From contig NW_026570241.1 of the NCBI RefSeq assembly GCF_019649055.1, positions 944,501 to 1,008,500 on the forward strand: DNA of 64,000 bases. Reading direction: 5' to 3'. The stretch is from Paramacrobiotus metropolitanus. Lineage: Eukaryota > Tardigrada > Eutardigrada > Parachela > Macrobiotidae. Both the position numbers and the translations under genes were made by a program. Below the pieces are notes generated by a model. It did no database searches. It saw only the letters and a program-made list of their open reading frames with translations, and had not been told where the DNA came from. Below, one piece after another: positions 11,527 through 22,581 of this stretch (the stretch's first letter is position 1; each line of letters opens with the position of its first letter).

Positions 11527-11752
11527 AAGATCAAAAAGCTAACACGATTCGCTGCGGTATCAATGTCCAAAGATTAGTTAAACCTTGGCAGCGAAAAACT
11601 AAAACTAAAAGAGCTGTTGAGGATAAAGCTTCCCGGGACAGCTATTTATACGGTCTCCTTCGGGGCGGTGTTACATCCCGCTTCCCCATGAAGCGACCAA
11701 TGGCTAACACGCTGCCAATAATCGCACAGGTTACGCAGTAACCTTAGGCCAT
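11527..11752 (-). repeat. Ngaro split direct repeat A1 (5' end of the element)
   Basis: 226 bp matching A2. It is the outer 5' terminus in element orientation and ends at ggccat 11752, beyond which LTR-element sequence resumes. Confidence 0.88.
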
Positions 11753-12880
11753 ACAACATGAATATTTTGCCGGTTAGAGTCTTCAGTTTGATCTGTGATT
11801 GCGCTTTCGGTCCAATCGGCACGTGGTCACGTTGTTCAGTTTATTTTTTTTAAGCCGGTCCAAGATAAAATGTTTACAAAAGATGATAAAGCAATATTAA
11901 CAAAATAATTTGTATTACAAATCTGTTAAGGCGCCGCTGTACTATAGGCTTGAGTTTAAATTCTGTTTTGTTTGTTTCTGGAAAATTCGGAGCAGATTTT
12001 TCTTTGTTAGCAAATTGCACCATATTATGGGGCGGGAAGAGGAGAGTAAAATAAGGTCATCGTATCGAGCATTTTGAACAGTAAATAAGTTTGCGTGTCG
12101 CATCCGCTGCACGTAAAAATATCATTAGCAAAACTGCGTGCACAGAACATATTATACAATTTAATTATCGGATACTGATTGCAAGCAGAATTTCATTGGC
12201 GTGTTGTGATCGAAAATCCGAAATTAAACTTGACCCAGATAACGGGATTTTATTACGATGTTTTCGTGCCATTAAAAGTTGTTATGAGCGGATTTAGGAG
12301 GATATTTTCGTCTGAATAGTTTTGTTATTCAAATGGTTTTGCTAGATCGCTCGACTTGTTATTGCCCATATCGATGTTATTGACGGATGTTAGCATTTAT
12401 GCAAGGATAAATGGTATACAGCTGCAGAATCCAGAGCAGACGAGATGAAACAAATAAAGCAAGAGTGACACGTGTGACAGCGCTTTTATGCCCAAAAAAG
12501 GAAATTACAGAAATTCATCACAAGAATAATTTTCAAGCCGCACATGCCATGCATTCTCAAATTCATTAATCGCACCATAATGTGCTCTGGCCATAAAAAT
12601 CCATGCGTTGCCCGTTTACAATATGAACGGGAGGGATCCCTTTTAACAACACGTATAAACCACAATATTACGTAGCTACCGATAAGCAAATTTAAAACAC
12701 ATCATCGGGTTAAATTTCACAAAACTTTCACATAGATTTATGTTAAATAATACAGCTAGCATTGTTCTATTGCGCTTGCCGAAAACAGTTATACAGAATC
12801 TATTTTTCTGAACCAGCAGGCCGTGCACTGCCAGTGGCCGTACTGCCTAGAGTCTGCACCGGAACATATTCCTGTATGCC
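11753..12880. other. LTR-element internal region without recognisable coding sequence
   Basis: This is where pol would be expected to begin downstream of gag. No protease DTG, reverse transcriptase or integrase motif was seen in any frame. The element therefore appears to lack pol. Confidence 0.45.
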
Positions 12881-14022
12881 TTACGGTGTTCGAGCATATG
12901 CTAAGTGATGTGCCGGTTGAGGTGTTTGAACTGTATCGGCAAGATAATTTCGACTTTCGTTATCAAAACGGTATTGTGCCGGACCCATATAAAACTGCCT
13001 ACCTGTCTCATCAGCGGCCGTAGGGCACCATCGGCTTATGTGGCCAGGCGCGCCGCAACTGTAACAAATGGGCTGACCACTGCTACGCGTATAACTAAAA
13101 TCCCTCCTGCCATTCTCTCGACCACCTGAGTCTGGATAATCATAACCTGTTTCGTGATAAAAAATTATTTTGCCGATCTGTGTAACAATGGTCATCCTCA
13201 TCATCATCCGAAAAATACTCTGTCCCCTCACAGGCAGCGGTAATATGGTTGACGGCATCCTGTACTGCTTGTGTAAATTGTGAAAAGACATTGACAATGT
13301 CCTGCTCGGGAACTGCGCCGGCCGTGGTAGCTAGCGAACACAAAATGCTTGCGTTGTACTGTTAGCCTTATTAGCCATCTCGATGGACTTCTTATATGCC
13401 TCCTTGACGGTAACACTGCGCAAACGCTCGATAAAGACGGCTACAGTCTGGGGTGTATTCGCGACAAAATGGGGTTTAAGTTCAAGGTGTAAGGATTCGA
13501 ATAGACGATTTGCTTTTTCGAGTTCTGTCGCTTGTGGATTTGTCGCTGCGACATAATCCAACACTTTGCTGACGTACGCACGCGGATCCGAGTTAACGAG
13601 GACTCGTGCTTGTTCACCTACCAAATCTAACTCGAACCGAGATTTGCGAAATTCCCTCAAAAAATCTTCTTTAAGTACTGGCCAGGTGAGAATGGCTGGC
13701 TGAGTGCCAAACCATTTCACAGCGTATCCGTACAGGCACATGGGGAAATGATCGACTTTATGCTGGGGGTGAAATGATTTGCAGTGGTCAACGTCTCGTA
13801 CTGATTTAAAAATTCGACTGCATCTTCCATAGCTGCACCACTATATCGCGGCAGATCTTTAACTTGCAACGATTTAACTGTAGCGACATTATTGCTGACC
13901 TGCTGTTGGAAAAAGTTTAGGGTGCTATTTGCAATCTGCTGTAACTGCTGCACGGCATTATTGCTATTGGTATTAGCCTGTGCCATTTGATCAATTAGCG
14001 CCTGGATCTGATGAGCGGCCAT
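12881..14022 (-). pseudogene. Retrotransposon gag with CCHC zinc knuckle, frameshifted
   Basis: On the minus strand from ATG 14022 (MAAHQIQALIDQMAQAN). A first frame reaches about 13760. A one-base shift at a C-run leads into the capsid-like part (MCLYGYAVKWFGTQPAI, WPVLKEDFLREFRKSRFE), which ends at 13331. A third frame carries the zinc knuckle CYSCGAPGHISRWCP near 13040. The order N-terminal coil, gag capsid domain, CCHC knuckle is that of Ty3/gypsy gag. Placement about 225 bp inside the 5' LTR supports this. At least two frameshifts make it a pseudogene. Confidence 0.8.
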
Positions 14023-14226
14023 GACATTAACCTGCTGCTTTGGTTTACGGAAATAAAAGTGGTTTACTCAACTACGGACGTTCTTTATTTTAAGAGAAAA
14101 AAAGTTTTCAACAGTAGAAGAATATGACTTACCAAAGGGTAGAGGTGGGGACGAGGTGGTAAAGCGAAAAAAAAAACTGGTAGCGGATATCGGCTCGGGT
14201 GACCTTTCCGAGGAAGCGAGGTAGTT

Positions 14227-14246
14227 TCTCGGTATGCGACTCCAAG
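14227..14246 (-). other. Primer-binding-site-like sequence
   Basis: Two bases after the 5' LTR the minus strand reads TGGAGTCGCA. A PBS begins with TGG, complementary to the CCA end of a tRNA. The particular tRNA is not identified. Confidence 0.5.
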
Positions 14247-14448
14247 TGTGGCGAGGGACGGCAGGGGAAAATATAATACTCGGCAAACGACTTTAATACT
14301 CGACCAGAACTGAAACACTAACACTCTGTCTTGGAACTCGTGGACATCATCGCTATATATACTCCCAAATAAGGGGCGGAAACAGAGATACTGGAACATA
14401 CATAGAGGCGTATCATACAACTCAAGGGGAGGGACGATTCCCTTCACA
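14247..14448 (-). repeat. 5' LTR of the retrotransposon
   Basis: 202 bp, the partner of 4986-5187, with the TSD cgcg at 14449-14452. It contains GTATATATAG as a likely TATA box. Confidence 0.92.
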
Positions 14449-14791
14449 CGCGACGCGGAAAACGACGCATCTAGCTCGCGAAAGGGCTGTTTTTGATGTC
14501 GTTTATTCATTTGATTGGGTTTGCTTCCGATCCGGTGTTCCTGGGCATTGTGCCAGACGGTGCGGAGCGGTATCCTCATGTTCGGCAATGGATTCTTCTG
14601 GTTTTCTACCTGGGCTACCTTTCCACGCCGGTAACTGTTATAGAACTAATAACCTAGTCGTAGTTTAATCGTATCGGTTCGAAATCATACTTTTGCCCTC
14701 CGTTTTCTAGATAACTATAACGTTAACAAATCAAGACGCCGAACGTATCGTAACGCGGTTATGCAAGGCTGGGTTTTGCCAAAGAGGATGA
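14449..14791 (+). pseudogene. Family-1 GPCR pseudogene, 3' part (TM6-TM7 and tail exon)
   Basis: Continues the pseudogene at 4203-4985 after the retrotransposon. Sequence directly beyond the TSD aligns to the paralogue at 25036 (third intracellular loop, then LAKGLF, HLIGFASDPVFL and YLGYLSTP). A CAG-to-TAG change gives a stop just after the insertion point (about 14468). The exon donor is at about 14633 (ccg|gtaact). The last exon, 14711-14791, follows a ttttctag acceptor and reads ITITLTNQDAERIVTR, ending in TGA. The splice structure matches the intact paralogues. Confidence 0.85.
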
Positions 14792-16748
14792 ATCCGGAGA
14801 TGAGACCACCACCTGCTTATGAAAATGCAGCACTCCCACGCCTACGTACAGTTGCACTGACAATGCACGCGCTAATTTTAATACCTGGTCCCAAGTGCGA
14901 CACGAATATTCATTCTGGTTGCTTTCTAACTGTGTTTCACTGGGGGAATCGAAATTAGCCGCACACTATCGCTCGCAAATCTGTGAAGAAGATGATGATT
15001 GGATCGAACGCAGCACTTGTCTCCATGAACCAGTGACTAAATTTTTAGAATTCCACTGCCAAATAAGGAGCGCCCACGGTGTCCAGCATGCGATAGCATT
15101 AAGAGAACGAATTCAGTACGACAAAGGGTATATAGCGTTCATAAAAATATGTGACATAAAAAAATATCTCATCACTTTTTGCCGAATGCGAATAACCTGC
15201 AAACGCGCTTCTTCCAAAGCGTTTTGTTCGCCCGTCCGAAGACAGTGCAGAAATATGTATTAGAAAAGAAACTGTACGAAAAGGGTCACGAAACGGCAAT
15301 GTATTTACGGTAATTCCCTTTTCGGAACTTGTGCCCCTTTTTTGACGCCAAAGGCTTTCAGAAACGGCGTTTCTCAACGGTAAAGTAGGGTCTAGCTGCT
15401 TTCACGGCGGCAAAAGTAAAGTTAAAAAGATAACTTTGCATTTCTTTGCCTTGACCTGCAACTTGAAAGGCGATGGCATACGGGCGGCAAAGGTAAACTT
15501 GGTCTACCCGTGTATTGACGGATAATGTGAATTAGGTTGATGATCGTACTTACATACATGTTGATCCAGAAATTGTGTAGCGAGTACTCCATTATGTATT
15601 ATGCAGAATATGATCCAGATCACTCATGATTGAGTTGTTTATACTGGTATGTTGTTTATACTATATTCGTGTACAGTATATTAGTGTCTTCAAGCAAGTA
15701 CCAACTTTTAAGGTAATACGAGTAAATTATTATACGAATTATAATAATTTGCTCGGCAGGAAGTATATAGGCAGAACAGAATGAATAGAACAGGCAGAAA
15801 GTATGTATTATGGCATATTTTTAAATGATATTTATTGTTTTTTTATATTGCCCACGCTAAACTATTCAGTTAAGAATTTACCTATTACGCTCGGTATGAT
15901 GAAAAGTGTTGTGGAACTGGTAACTTTCATTTATTTTCATAGTTGTTTTTGGGCGTTTTTGTGGCTGTAAACTCTAAAGTAAACGCTATGATTGTAAAAA
16001 GAAAAAAGAGGCCGAACAGGTTAATATTTTACTGTGAAGCTATAAAAACGCATGGAAACATGACTTGATGAAAGTTTACAAAGGTCTGCATAAGCAAGGT
16101 TGAAGAAAAATCTCGCTCAAAATAATATAAGGGACAGCTCCCAAAACACAGCATTACCACGTTGAAGCTCAAGGCTTAAGCACTGAAAAAGGAAACTACT
16201 GAAGCGGCTTCCTTGCGTTCGGATATGCAATGTTTTGCCGATCATCTTTGAAAATTCAGCAGACGCGTGATCTATGAAATTATCTATGAAATTATCTATG
16301 AGCAGCAAGTTAAAGCGATCAATGAAGCGAAGAGGGGAGCACATATCAGCTTGTAGTTTATACTTAGACGTAGCGCTTCGTTCACTTCCGCCAGTGGACC
16401 TGGACGCTCCCCATATCTATGCAATGCAAGAGCATTAAAGATGATTGTACTGTACTCGCACACTCCATAGCAGGAACAAGCGCATAATAATTATATCTTG
16501 CGAAGCTCAAAGAATATTATACTTTTTTTAAGGGAATCAAAAAAAGCGTTCAAAACTAATATGTTGTATTGGCATAATTCCGTAAAACGCCATAAAAATA
16601 ATGAGATCATATCGGCATCGTAGCGGTATCAAAAACTGATATTTTATTGCTTACATGATATCTGAGCAGCTCTGGTGATAAGGCTTCCACAGCATAAGCA
16701 ACAGCTACAAAAGCGAGTTGACTCTTGACTTCTGTATCGTTGACTAAA
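14792..16748. other. Intergenic, no gene recognised
   Basis: About 2 kb with no supported exon. A 12-bp unit (atctatgaaatt) is tandemly repeated at about 16271-16300. Confidence 0.4.
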
Positions 16749-17153
16749 GTTGGCACCATTTTTTACACTGCGCCAATTCCATGCTATATAGGACCATGCG
16801 CAGTGCAAGCGTGCACTGGACTGCTGGAACAGCAGTCATACAATCAACCCAAGCGGTTGATAGCGACTGTTGCCAAAATACGGCCTACTATCAGGGCCGT
16901 GTCGAGAACGCCGTTAAATTTCCAAAATGATTTCCTTCTAAAATCTCGGGCGTCATATTTTTGACAAAAATTATGAAAACTCACCAATCATTTAAAATTA
17001 GGAAAACAATACAGTCAGTCGTTTTTTTTTTGCGGAATTCGCTTTCAGCCGCCCGGGTTGACTGTAATATTGTTCAAGCAGTTCACTGCACCCGTGCACG
17101 GTGCCCGGTGCTGTATAGCATAGATTTGGCGCACTGTAAAAAATAGTGCCAAC
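16749..17153. repeat. Imperfect inverted repeat, arms about 110-120 bp
   Basis: The left arm, from 16749 (gttggcaccatttttta), pairs with the reverse complement of the right arm ending at 17153 (taaaaaatagtgccaac). Similarity continues inward to about 16870 and 17045, with a spacer of roughly 175 bp. It has no coding content. It could be a foldback element or a hairpin-forming duplication. Confidence 0.65.
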
Positions 17154-18506
17154 ATGAGTCGACGACACAGTACAGTACTTCTGTTGCAGTTACGCAGTGT
17201 TACCCAACTGAGTCTTTTACAACAAGAAAAGTTTACACGCTCGCTCGCTTGCACTAAGGGCGGTTACGACCTTTATACTAGTTATATCTATATACTACAA
17301 TAAAATTGTAGATACCGGTAGTAGACATCACTCAGCACACTGTATAAAGTATAACCTATGAACTTCGTACATGCTTCATGCTTGCATACTCACGCTCGAT
17401 AACATTAGCCAGACAAGTGCGACCACACGCATGACATGCTTTCCTCATAAGTGCGGCAACATTGACACTCCGGCTATCTGCAGGGTTGCGCGTAGGTTTC
17501 ACATCGTACTGCTGTAGTGGTGGGTGTAGTAGGTGCAACTGTTCGAAACAAGCCACTCGTCATAATCTGATTATTGGTTACCATTGATTCACTCTAAAAA
17601 TTTATCCAGATATTTTTAGGAAATCAAAATCGAAGCTACGCCGTGGACAAACTCATGCCAGTAACCGTGTAATTTTACCGACGAAATCATGTGTCAAGAA
17701 TGCACGTATTTTTCAATCCAACCTGATTTAATAATTAATTACTCGCATATTATGCATTATAATAATTTACTATCAAATCAGATGCTGCTACTGTATAATA
17801 TTATATAGCTGCAGTACCATTCGCCTCACTTTAAACACACGTCAATATGTGCAGCGGTTTGGGTTACACCGATCTTTCCTGATTGATGCTGACTCCGTAC
17901 CTGTCATACCTGTCACCGGCATATTGCGCACACGCAATGGTACATAAGGCTTCGGTATGGACCACAAATATTCGCCCGTGCATGGGTCATCTAAAATTAA
18001 GTATTACATAAACTTTTCTGAAACATGTTGCTGTTTATCCGTTTACTAGTACATAATTTTGAGAATTCGGGAGAGCTGATACAATAGTTGTTGCCTATAG
18101 CTATAGCCACTTTATTCTGTGCCGTGTTTAATCAGTAGAATATGTATAAATTACATAAAATATGTAAAATACATTTTATTCCGTTTGCACTGTCACTCTT
18201 CTATCAGTTCTCTATAAATCTGTCGTTCCGGAAATTAAACTGAGCTTTGAAAAGGGTGTCTGGAAAATAAAACTCAATTGACAATTTTTCACAGATGCCA
18301 TTGATTGGTACTGTATTATCGCGAAATTAGGAGACATTTTTTTGGACTCGCTTCGCAAAACGGTGCCATTGCTATCAGAAGAGTAGCAAAGTCGCCGCCT
18401 AAAAAGGCATACTGATTCAGTCTAAATTGTGTCGCTAAACTTTGCGACAATACATTACCAGAAAACAAATTGCTAGGTCATTTGTATTAGAAGCCGTCTT
18501 TCTTAC
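17154..18506. other. Intergenic, no gene recognised
   Basis: AT-rich, with only short unsupported frames. It may hold further 3' exons of the minus-strand gene at 18507-19299, but none was identified. Confidence 0.35.
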
Positions 18507-19299
18507 CAGTCCAGGTGTAGAAGTCGTTCTCCTTATTCAGATATATGTCTCCGTTGGGATTGGTAATTGTTCCCAGGCTCTTTCCGAAAAAGGCATAAGG
18601 ATATATGTTTTGTAGCGCCAGCTTTCGCGTACGCGCATAATGGTGCGTTGCACAGCACTGTGCCAGTACCCACGGATGGCCGTTCCCACCGTTTTGGAAA
18701 TCGTTTTTGGATACGAAGTTGCAATTTTCGCAGTTTGGCCAACCATCTTTTGGGCATAGAGGCAGACCTTCGGTGAATGCGGGTTCGTTAAAGTACGAAT
18801 GAGGGTTTTCGAAGTCTTGATCTGGAAGATACGACAGCCATGTGGTGAGAACAGGAACATTGTTATACTCGTACGCAATGATAAAACGACGATAAATCGT
18901 TATAATTATTGATCCGTTTGGTTTGCAAACAAGAAATCGTCACCTTCTGTTGCAACTTGCATTTGATGTCTTTTATGTACAAGTAATTGTAGCTTCATTT
19001 TGTAGGCAATAGTCATTTAAGTAACAATAATTTATAACGCGGGCACACTAATTCTAAATAGTAAATTGCAGGAGTCTCCTGCAATGATCAGCGTGTCATC
19101 CCCAAATTCACTTACAGATATTGATAGACCACACGGATCCAGGATGTGTATATGTATATTGTTCGCGAACTTTAATTTTATAGCCGGCATCTTCCACTGT
19201 AATTACGGGCGGAGTATTTGGAAGCCCCTCTTCGGGCACTATCACATATGACGATACGGAGGACACAATGCCAGAAATAAGAAGATAAAGGAGCGCCAT
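18507..19299 (-). CDS. Possible secreted Cys-rich protein, incomplete gene model
   Basis: Two minus-strand exons look real. Exon 19299-19116 starts with ATG and a signal-peptide-like stretch (MALLYLLISGIVSSVSS) and ends at ATATCT|GTAAGT. A second open stretch, about 18880-18507, ends at ACTG|GTAAGA. It reads like an extracellular domain with paired cysteines (LPLCPKDGWPNCENCNF, HPWVLAQCCATHHYARTR, NPNGDIYLNKENDFYTWTG). I could not place a convincing acceptor for the second exon, because a TGA and a lack of AG lie upstream, and no 3' exon was found. It may be decayed. I do not recognise the family. Confidence 0.4.
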
Positions 19300-20444
19300 G
19301 TCAAGTAATGGTATTACAATCTACTTTAGAGCTTCACAATATTGCTGGGTATGAGGTCCAGGTTCATTCAACACTATAATAATGCAGTTATTCCATCCAC
19401 TAAACTGTCTTTTTATATTAGAAAAATACCAGCTTTCTTGCGAGCAACTGAAAAAGAACTAATGCGTTGGTTGTCCTGGCGGCTTCTTTCGCGGCATTTG
19501 TTCGGCAAAAGGTGAATAATTCTAGTAATTCCGGTGTTAATATTGCCCAATCAAGTGGGAAAATCGTTCCATCCGAAAATTACTGCAGTCGAATACACTT
19601 CTGTCAAGTGCTTTCCAAATATTCAAAGCGGAAAACTGCTTAGACGACAGAGATATTACGCGAAAGTGAATGCTAGCTCTTCACTGTCGATTCCGAAATC
19701 GCATTGTCGGAAATTTTTTCCTTGTTCCCGGCAAACTGGTGTAAGTCCGCGTGACTATCGAAGCAGTTTTTGGCACGGAAATGTGGCCTACAGAGTTTTA
19801 AGAACGTAAAATTTTACATTAACAACCCCAAAAGGTATGATATGACGATGTTCTCATACTCGGTCGGTGCTGGTTGGATAAACAAACAAATTTTCATTAA
19901 CATAGCGGGCTGTAAAATAACAGGAACTTCAGTTACGTTAGATTGGTATGAACCGGTGACCTTCCGTTATATACGCATTTACTTATTATATGTATTAAAT
20001 ATTTTGCAGTTCAGGGTAAAAAGCCATTTGTTGTGACAGTGAACTGAACCACCGTTGATCAGTCGTGGTTTGTTGCCTAACAGCTGGGAGATTTTAATGA
20101 CAGCTAGCCCATGCGGATACTTATCACCAAAGCGTTTTATGGAAAATAAGTTACCTGAACGGTAATCAAGAAATCAATACTTTCAAGCGAAACAAAAAGG
20201 TTAGCAGACGTGGGAACTTAGATGCAGCTAAGTCACAGGCGTGCAGTATCCGAATTTTCGGCTAATTTCGCTGTGACTGAGTTCTTTTGAAATAAAAACT
20301 GTTTTATTACGATAGTGCCTATGGCCGCCTGCTTTTATTTTTTCGATGTTTCAGGACTTTAATTTTTTAATCATATTAACAAGATCAGTTTGAACGGGAG
20401 GTGCCAGTTGCAACTGATCAAAGTGACAGACCAGTCTACAAACT
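19300..20444. other. Intergenic, no gene recognised
   Basis: Frames at 19534-19809 and 19770-20036 show no recognisable domain and are probably chance. It should include the promoter of the minus-strand gene starting at 19299. Confidence 0.35.
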
Positions 20445-21209
20445 AAAAGAAAGAATATAATATTATTATAGGCGTGCCTCATCAGACCCAAATTACGGCG
20501 AGAGAGAGATATTTTCAAATCCATTTCGCGCCAGTATGTGACAATATCGTTAACCCGACATTCTCCGTAGCTGCAACACAGAAACATCGTTGTCAAGGTT
20601 GGCTTACAAAACAGTAGTTGCTACGCTTACAATTCAAGAAACATCTGCAGCGCGGCCCACTTCTTGCCGGGATAAGGAACACTTCCCAACCAGCGCGCAT
20701 GCCGACTTTGAAGTTTCTCAACGATGGCCAAGGTAACCGGCGGGCAATTACGATTTAATTCGGCTTTACACTTTTGCATGCATACGTCATCCCACTCCTC
20801 CTTGCGAAATCTCATAATGGGAATCTTTATGAACAGTTTTAGCTTTTGGGGCTTCTGGCCCGAATTTGGCATTTCTGGATAAAACCTCGGTAGAAGAAAA
20901 TGAGAAAGGCATACGGTGAAATTGCTGACAAACAACCGCTGGCAAACCGCTTTCAATGGCAGCAGATGGAAGCGGATTATCGCCCACTCTGGACTGCCCC
21001 AGTTGAACGTTCCCGCTGTTGGCACCCTCTCTATGCCGGCGCGGGGGTTTTTTACAATAGTAACTGGAATTATTGGCTTCAGACGCAGCAGTTCGACGAC
21101 GACCGATACAGCATGGTTCAAGGTGTCGGCGCGGTGCTGCTTGTTGACCAGTGCCAGCGTTTTGGTGCTGTTGCTGACGACGCGATGGAATAACGTTCCG
21201 AGACGGTAC
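20445..21209 (-). pseudogene. Partial copy of the Tudor-like gene's last exon plus 3' flank
   Basis: Coding similarity runs from about 21209 to the stop at 20627. Landmarks are HRVVSNSTKTLALVNKQHR, AVSVVVELLRLKPII, KIPIMRFRKEEWDD and SVPYPGKKWAALQMFLEL. It is colinear with 1375-786, and the 3' flank down to about 20445 matches 605-785. The first exon and the start of the last exon are missing, and no acceptor precedes the copied part, so it is a truncated duplicate. The retained frame is still open, suggesting recent copying. Confidence 0.75.
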
Positions 21210-21279
21210 GTTTACCATTATAATCCCTTAAAATTAGTAAATAGTAAGTAAGGTGGCTGAAAGCTGTAGCAGCACATCA

Positions 21280-22114
21280 CTACAAATAACCCAGCGTTGA
21301 CGGCGTCCAGCAGACGATTGCATTGATAGTTAACGAAGTCAGCACGATAAAGGGCGTGTAACGTTCTTGAAAACGTGCCCGTGTCGTGGTCTCATCGCTT
21401 TTTCGCGGTTGCGATTGACCGGTTTCCTCCAAAGCGTCTTGATCACCGGTCCGGACACGTCGGCGAGCTGTTGCTTTCCACAATAAATACAGATACGTTA
21501 CGAGAATAAAGGTTACGGTGGAATCTACTATGACAATTTCATAGATTTGTGCATATAAGGTGTGTGCATCAAAATTTAACCGGCAGCCGTTAATTGGGCC
21601 GGGCAAACGATACCACAATGCGTCCATAATCTCGAAGGGTAAGGTAGCCGCGTGTACAAAGATCCACATTCCCACACACAGCGTGGTAGCCACCGCTCGC
21701 GAGTGTTTCTGATGATAGTGCGCGGGGTAGGTGAGAGCCCAGATACGGTTGGTGGTAATGAGAACTTGTGCCCAGTTCATGCAGGTGGCAAGATTGTCCA
21801 GCGAGTATAAATACAACTCGCAGAGAATGTTACCGGGCCACCAGTTGTGTTTCATCCAGATAATTTTTGTACAACTCTGAACAAACGAAAAAAACGATGT
21901 TGGAGAGCAGAAGGTTCATTAAGTAGATGTTGAACGTCGTACGCAACGTGCGTTGGGTTAACAGTATCAATAACACCGCGACATTCAGTAAAAATGTTGT
22001 GGTGCCGGTAAAACCCTTAAACCCAGCAACGAAATCCCATTGGAATTTCGTCGTTGGGTTCGTTAAATTACCGTCGTACAGGAAAGGGGCATCACTATCC
22101 GTACTGTTGACCAT
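21280..22114 (-). pseudogene. Family-2 GPCR pseudogene (frameshift, lost TM7)
   Basis: ATG at 22114 with NSTD and NLTN glycosylation sites. TM1-TM2 (TTTFLLNVAVLLILLT, IYLMNLLLSNIVFFVC) then run into a one-base insertion near 21857. The other frame continues with WWPGNILCELYLYSLDN, TM3 ITTNRIWALTYPAHY, TM4-TM5, and TM6 ending VCWTPSTLGYL followed by a stop at 21280. Paralogues at 42626 and 46599 continue with TM7 (xDPxLF), absent here. The frameshift plus truncation makes it a pseudogene. Confidence 0.8.
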
Positions 22115-22581
22115 TATGGTACGTTTTGTACTATACAATTCTTACGATGGAACGGATAAAAAATCTAAGTAAAAAAGTGTCGAAAGCCTGCTTGCGGTTT
22201 CCGCTGGCCTATGCGCAGTGCTATATGAACGCTTCATTAGAAATTTTTATGGGGTACGGTTTTCGAAACTCCAGCAGAAATACGAGTATAGTTCATAGAT
22301 TCCCACAGGAACCAGGTTCCGTTGACACTGCCAACTACATCCGTCCGTCTGATTAGAGCTATATCGTATCTGTAGTTATGCAAAAGTGCAAATAGCAAAT
22401 AGATGGCTGCAAATAATACCATTATACTCTTTGCGCTTCGATTTACTTTTACGACTTATGTTACTCGTAATGTACTGCTTTCACTCGAATGAATTTTAGC
22501 TTTCGCATTTGGTGGATGCAGCAGTCATTGCAGTGTGATTTGGAACAGCTGCGAGCGGCAAAATTAATTATCAACCGACAA
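22115..22581. other. Upstream region with one small candidate exon
   Basis: A minus-strand frame at 22422-22237 starts MVLFAAIYLLFALLHN, signal-peptide-like, followed by two N-glycosylation sequons. It could be a first exon but has no partner that I can see. Otherwise nothing is recognised. Confidence 0.25.

Larger units (their letters stand above)
6803..11752 (-). mobile_element. DIRS-order, Ngaro/PAT-like tyrosine-recombinase retrotransposon, degenerate
   Basis: About 4.95 kb. On the minus strand the order is A1 (11752-11527), gag with SAP motif, reverse transcriptase, RNase H, tyrosine recombinase, then B1 (7322-7190), A2 (7191-6966) and B2 (6933-6803). The split direct repeat layout A1-ORFs-B1-A2-B2, with a YLDD reverse transcriptase and a tyrosine recombinase instead of an integrase, is diagnostic of the Ngaro/PAT branch. 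No methyltransferase domain was seen. No target-site duplication is evident, as expected for recombinase-mediated insertion. Reading frames carry several lesions, so this copy is probably dead. It interrupts the LTR element. Confidence 0.88.
4986..14448 (-). mobile_element. LTR retrotransposon (Ty3/gypsy-like gag, no pol), inserted in a GPCR gene
   Basis: Two 202-bp direct repeats bound the element: 4986-5187 and 14247-14448. Both run TGTG...CACA in minus orientation and differ at four positions by my count. The 4-bp direct duplication cgcg flanks it (4982-4985 and 14449-14452). Read on the minus strand, the 5' LTR is followed after two bases by TGG (primer-binding-site-like). The 3' LTR is preceded by a purine tract, AGAAGGGGGAAA. 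A gag remnant lies at 12881-14022. No protease, reverse transcriptase or integrase of gypsy type is visible. The DIRS/Ngaro element 6803-11752 is nested inside it. Without that insert the element is about 4.5 kb. Near-identical LTRs point to a fairly recent insertion. Confidence 0.9.

Noticed and set aside
21280-21855. Separate 191-aa receptor gene starting MKHNWW
   Set aside because: It lacks TM1-TM2, which lie directly upstream in another frame; a one-base insertion and missing TM7 indicate a pseudogene.
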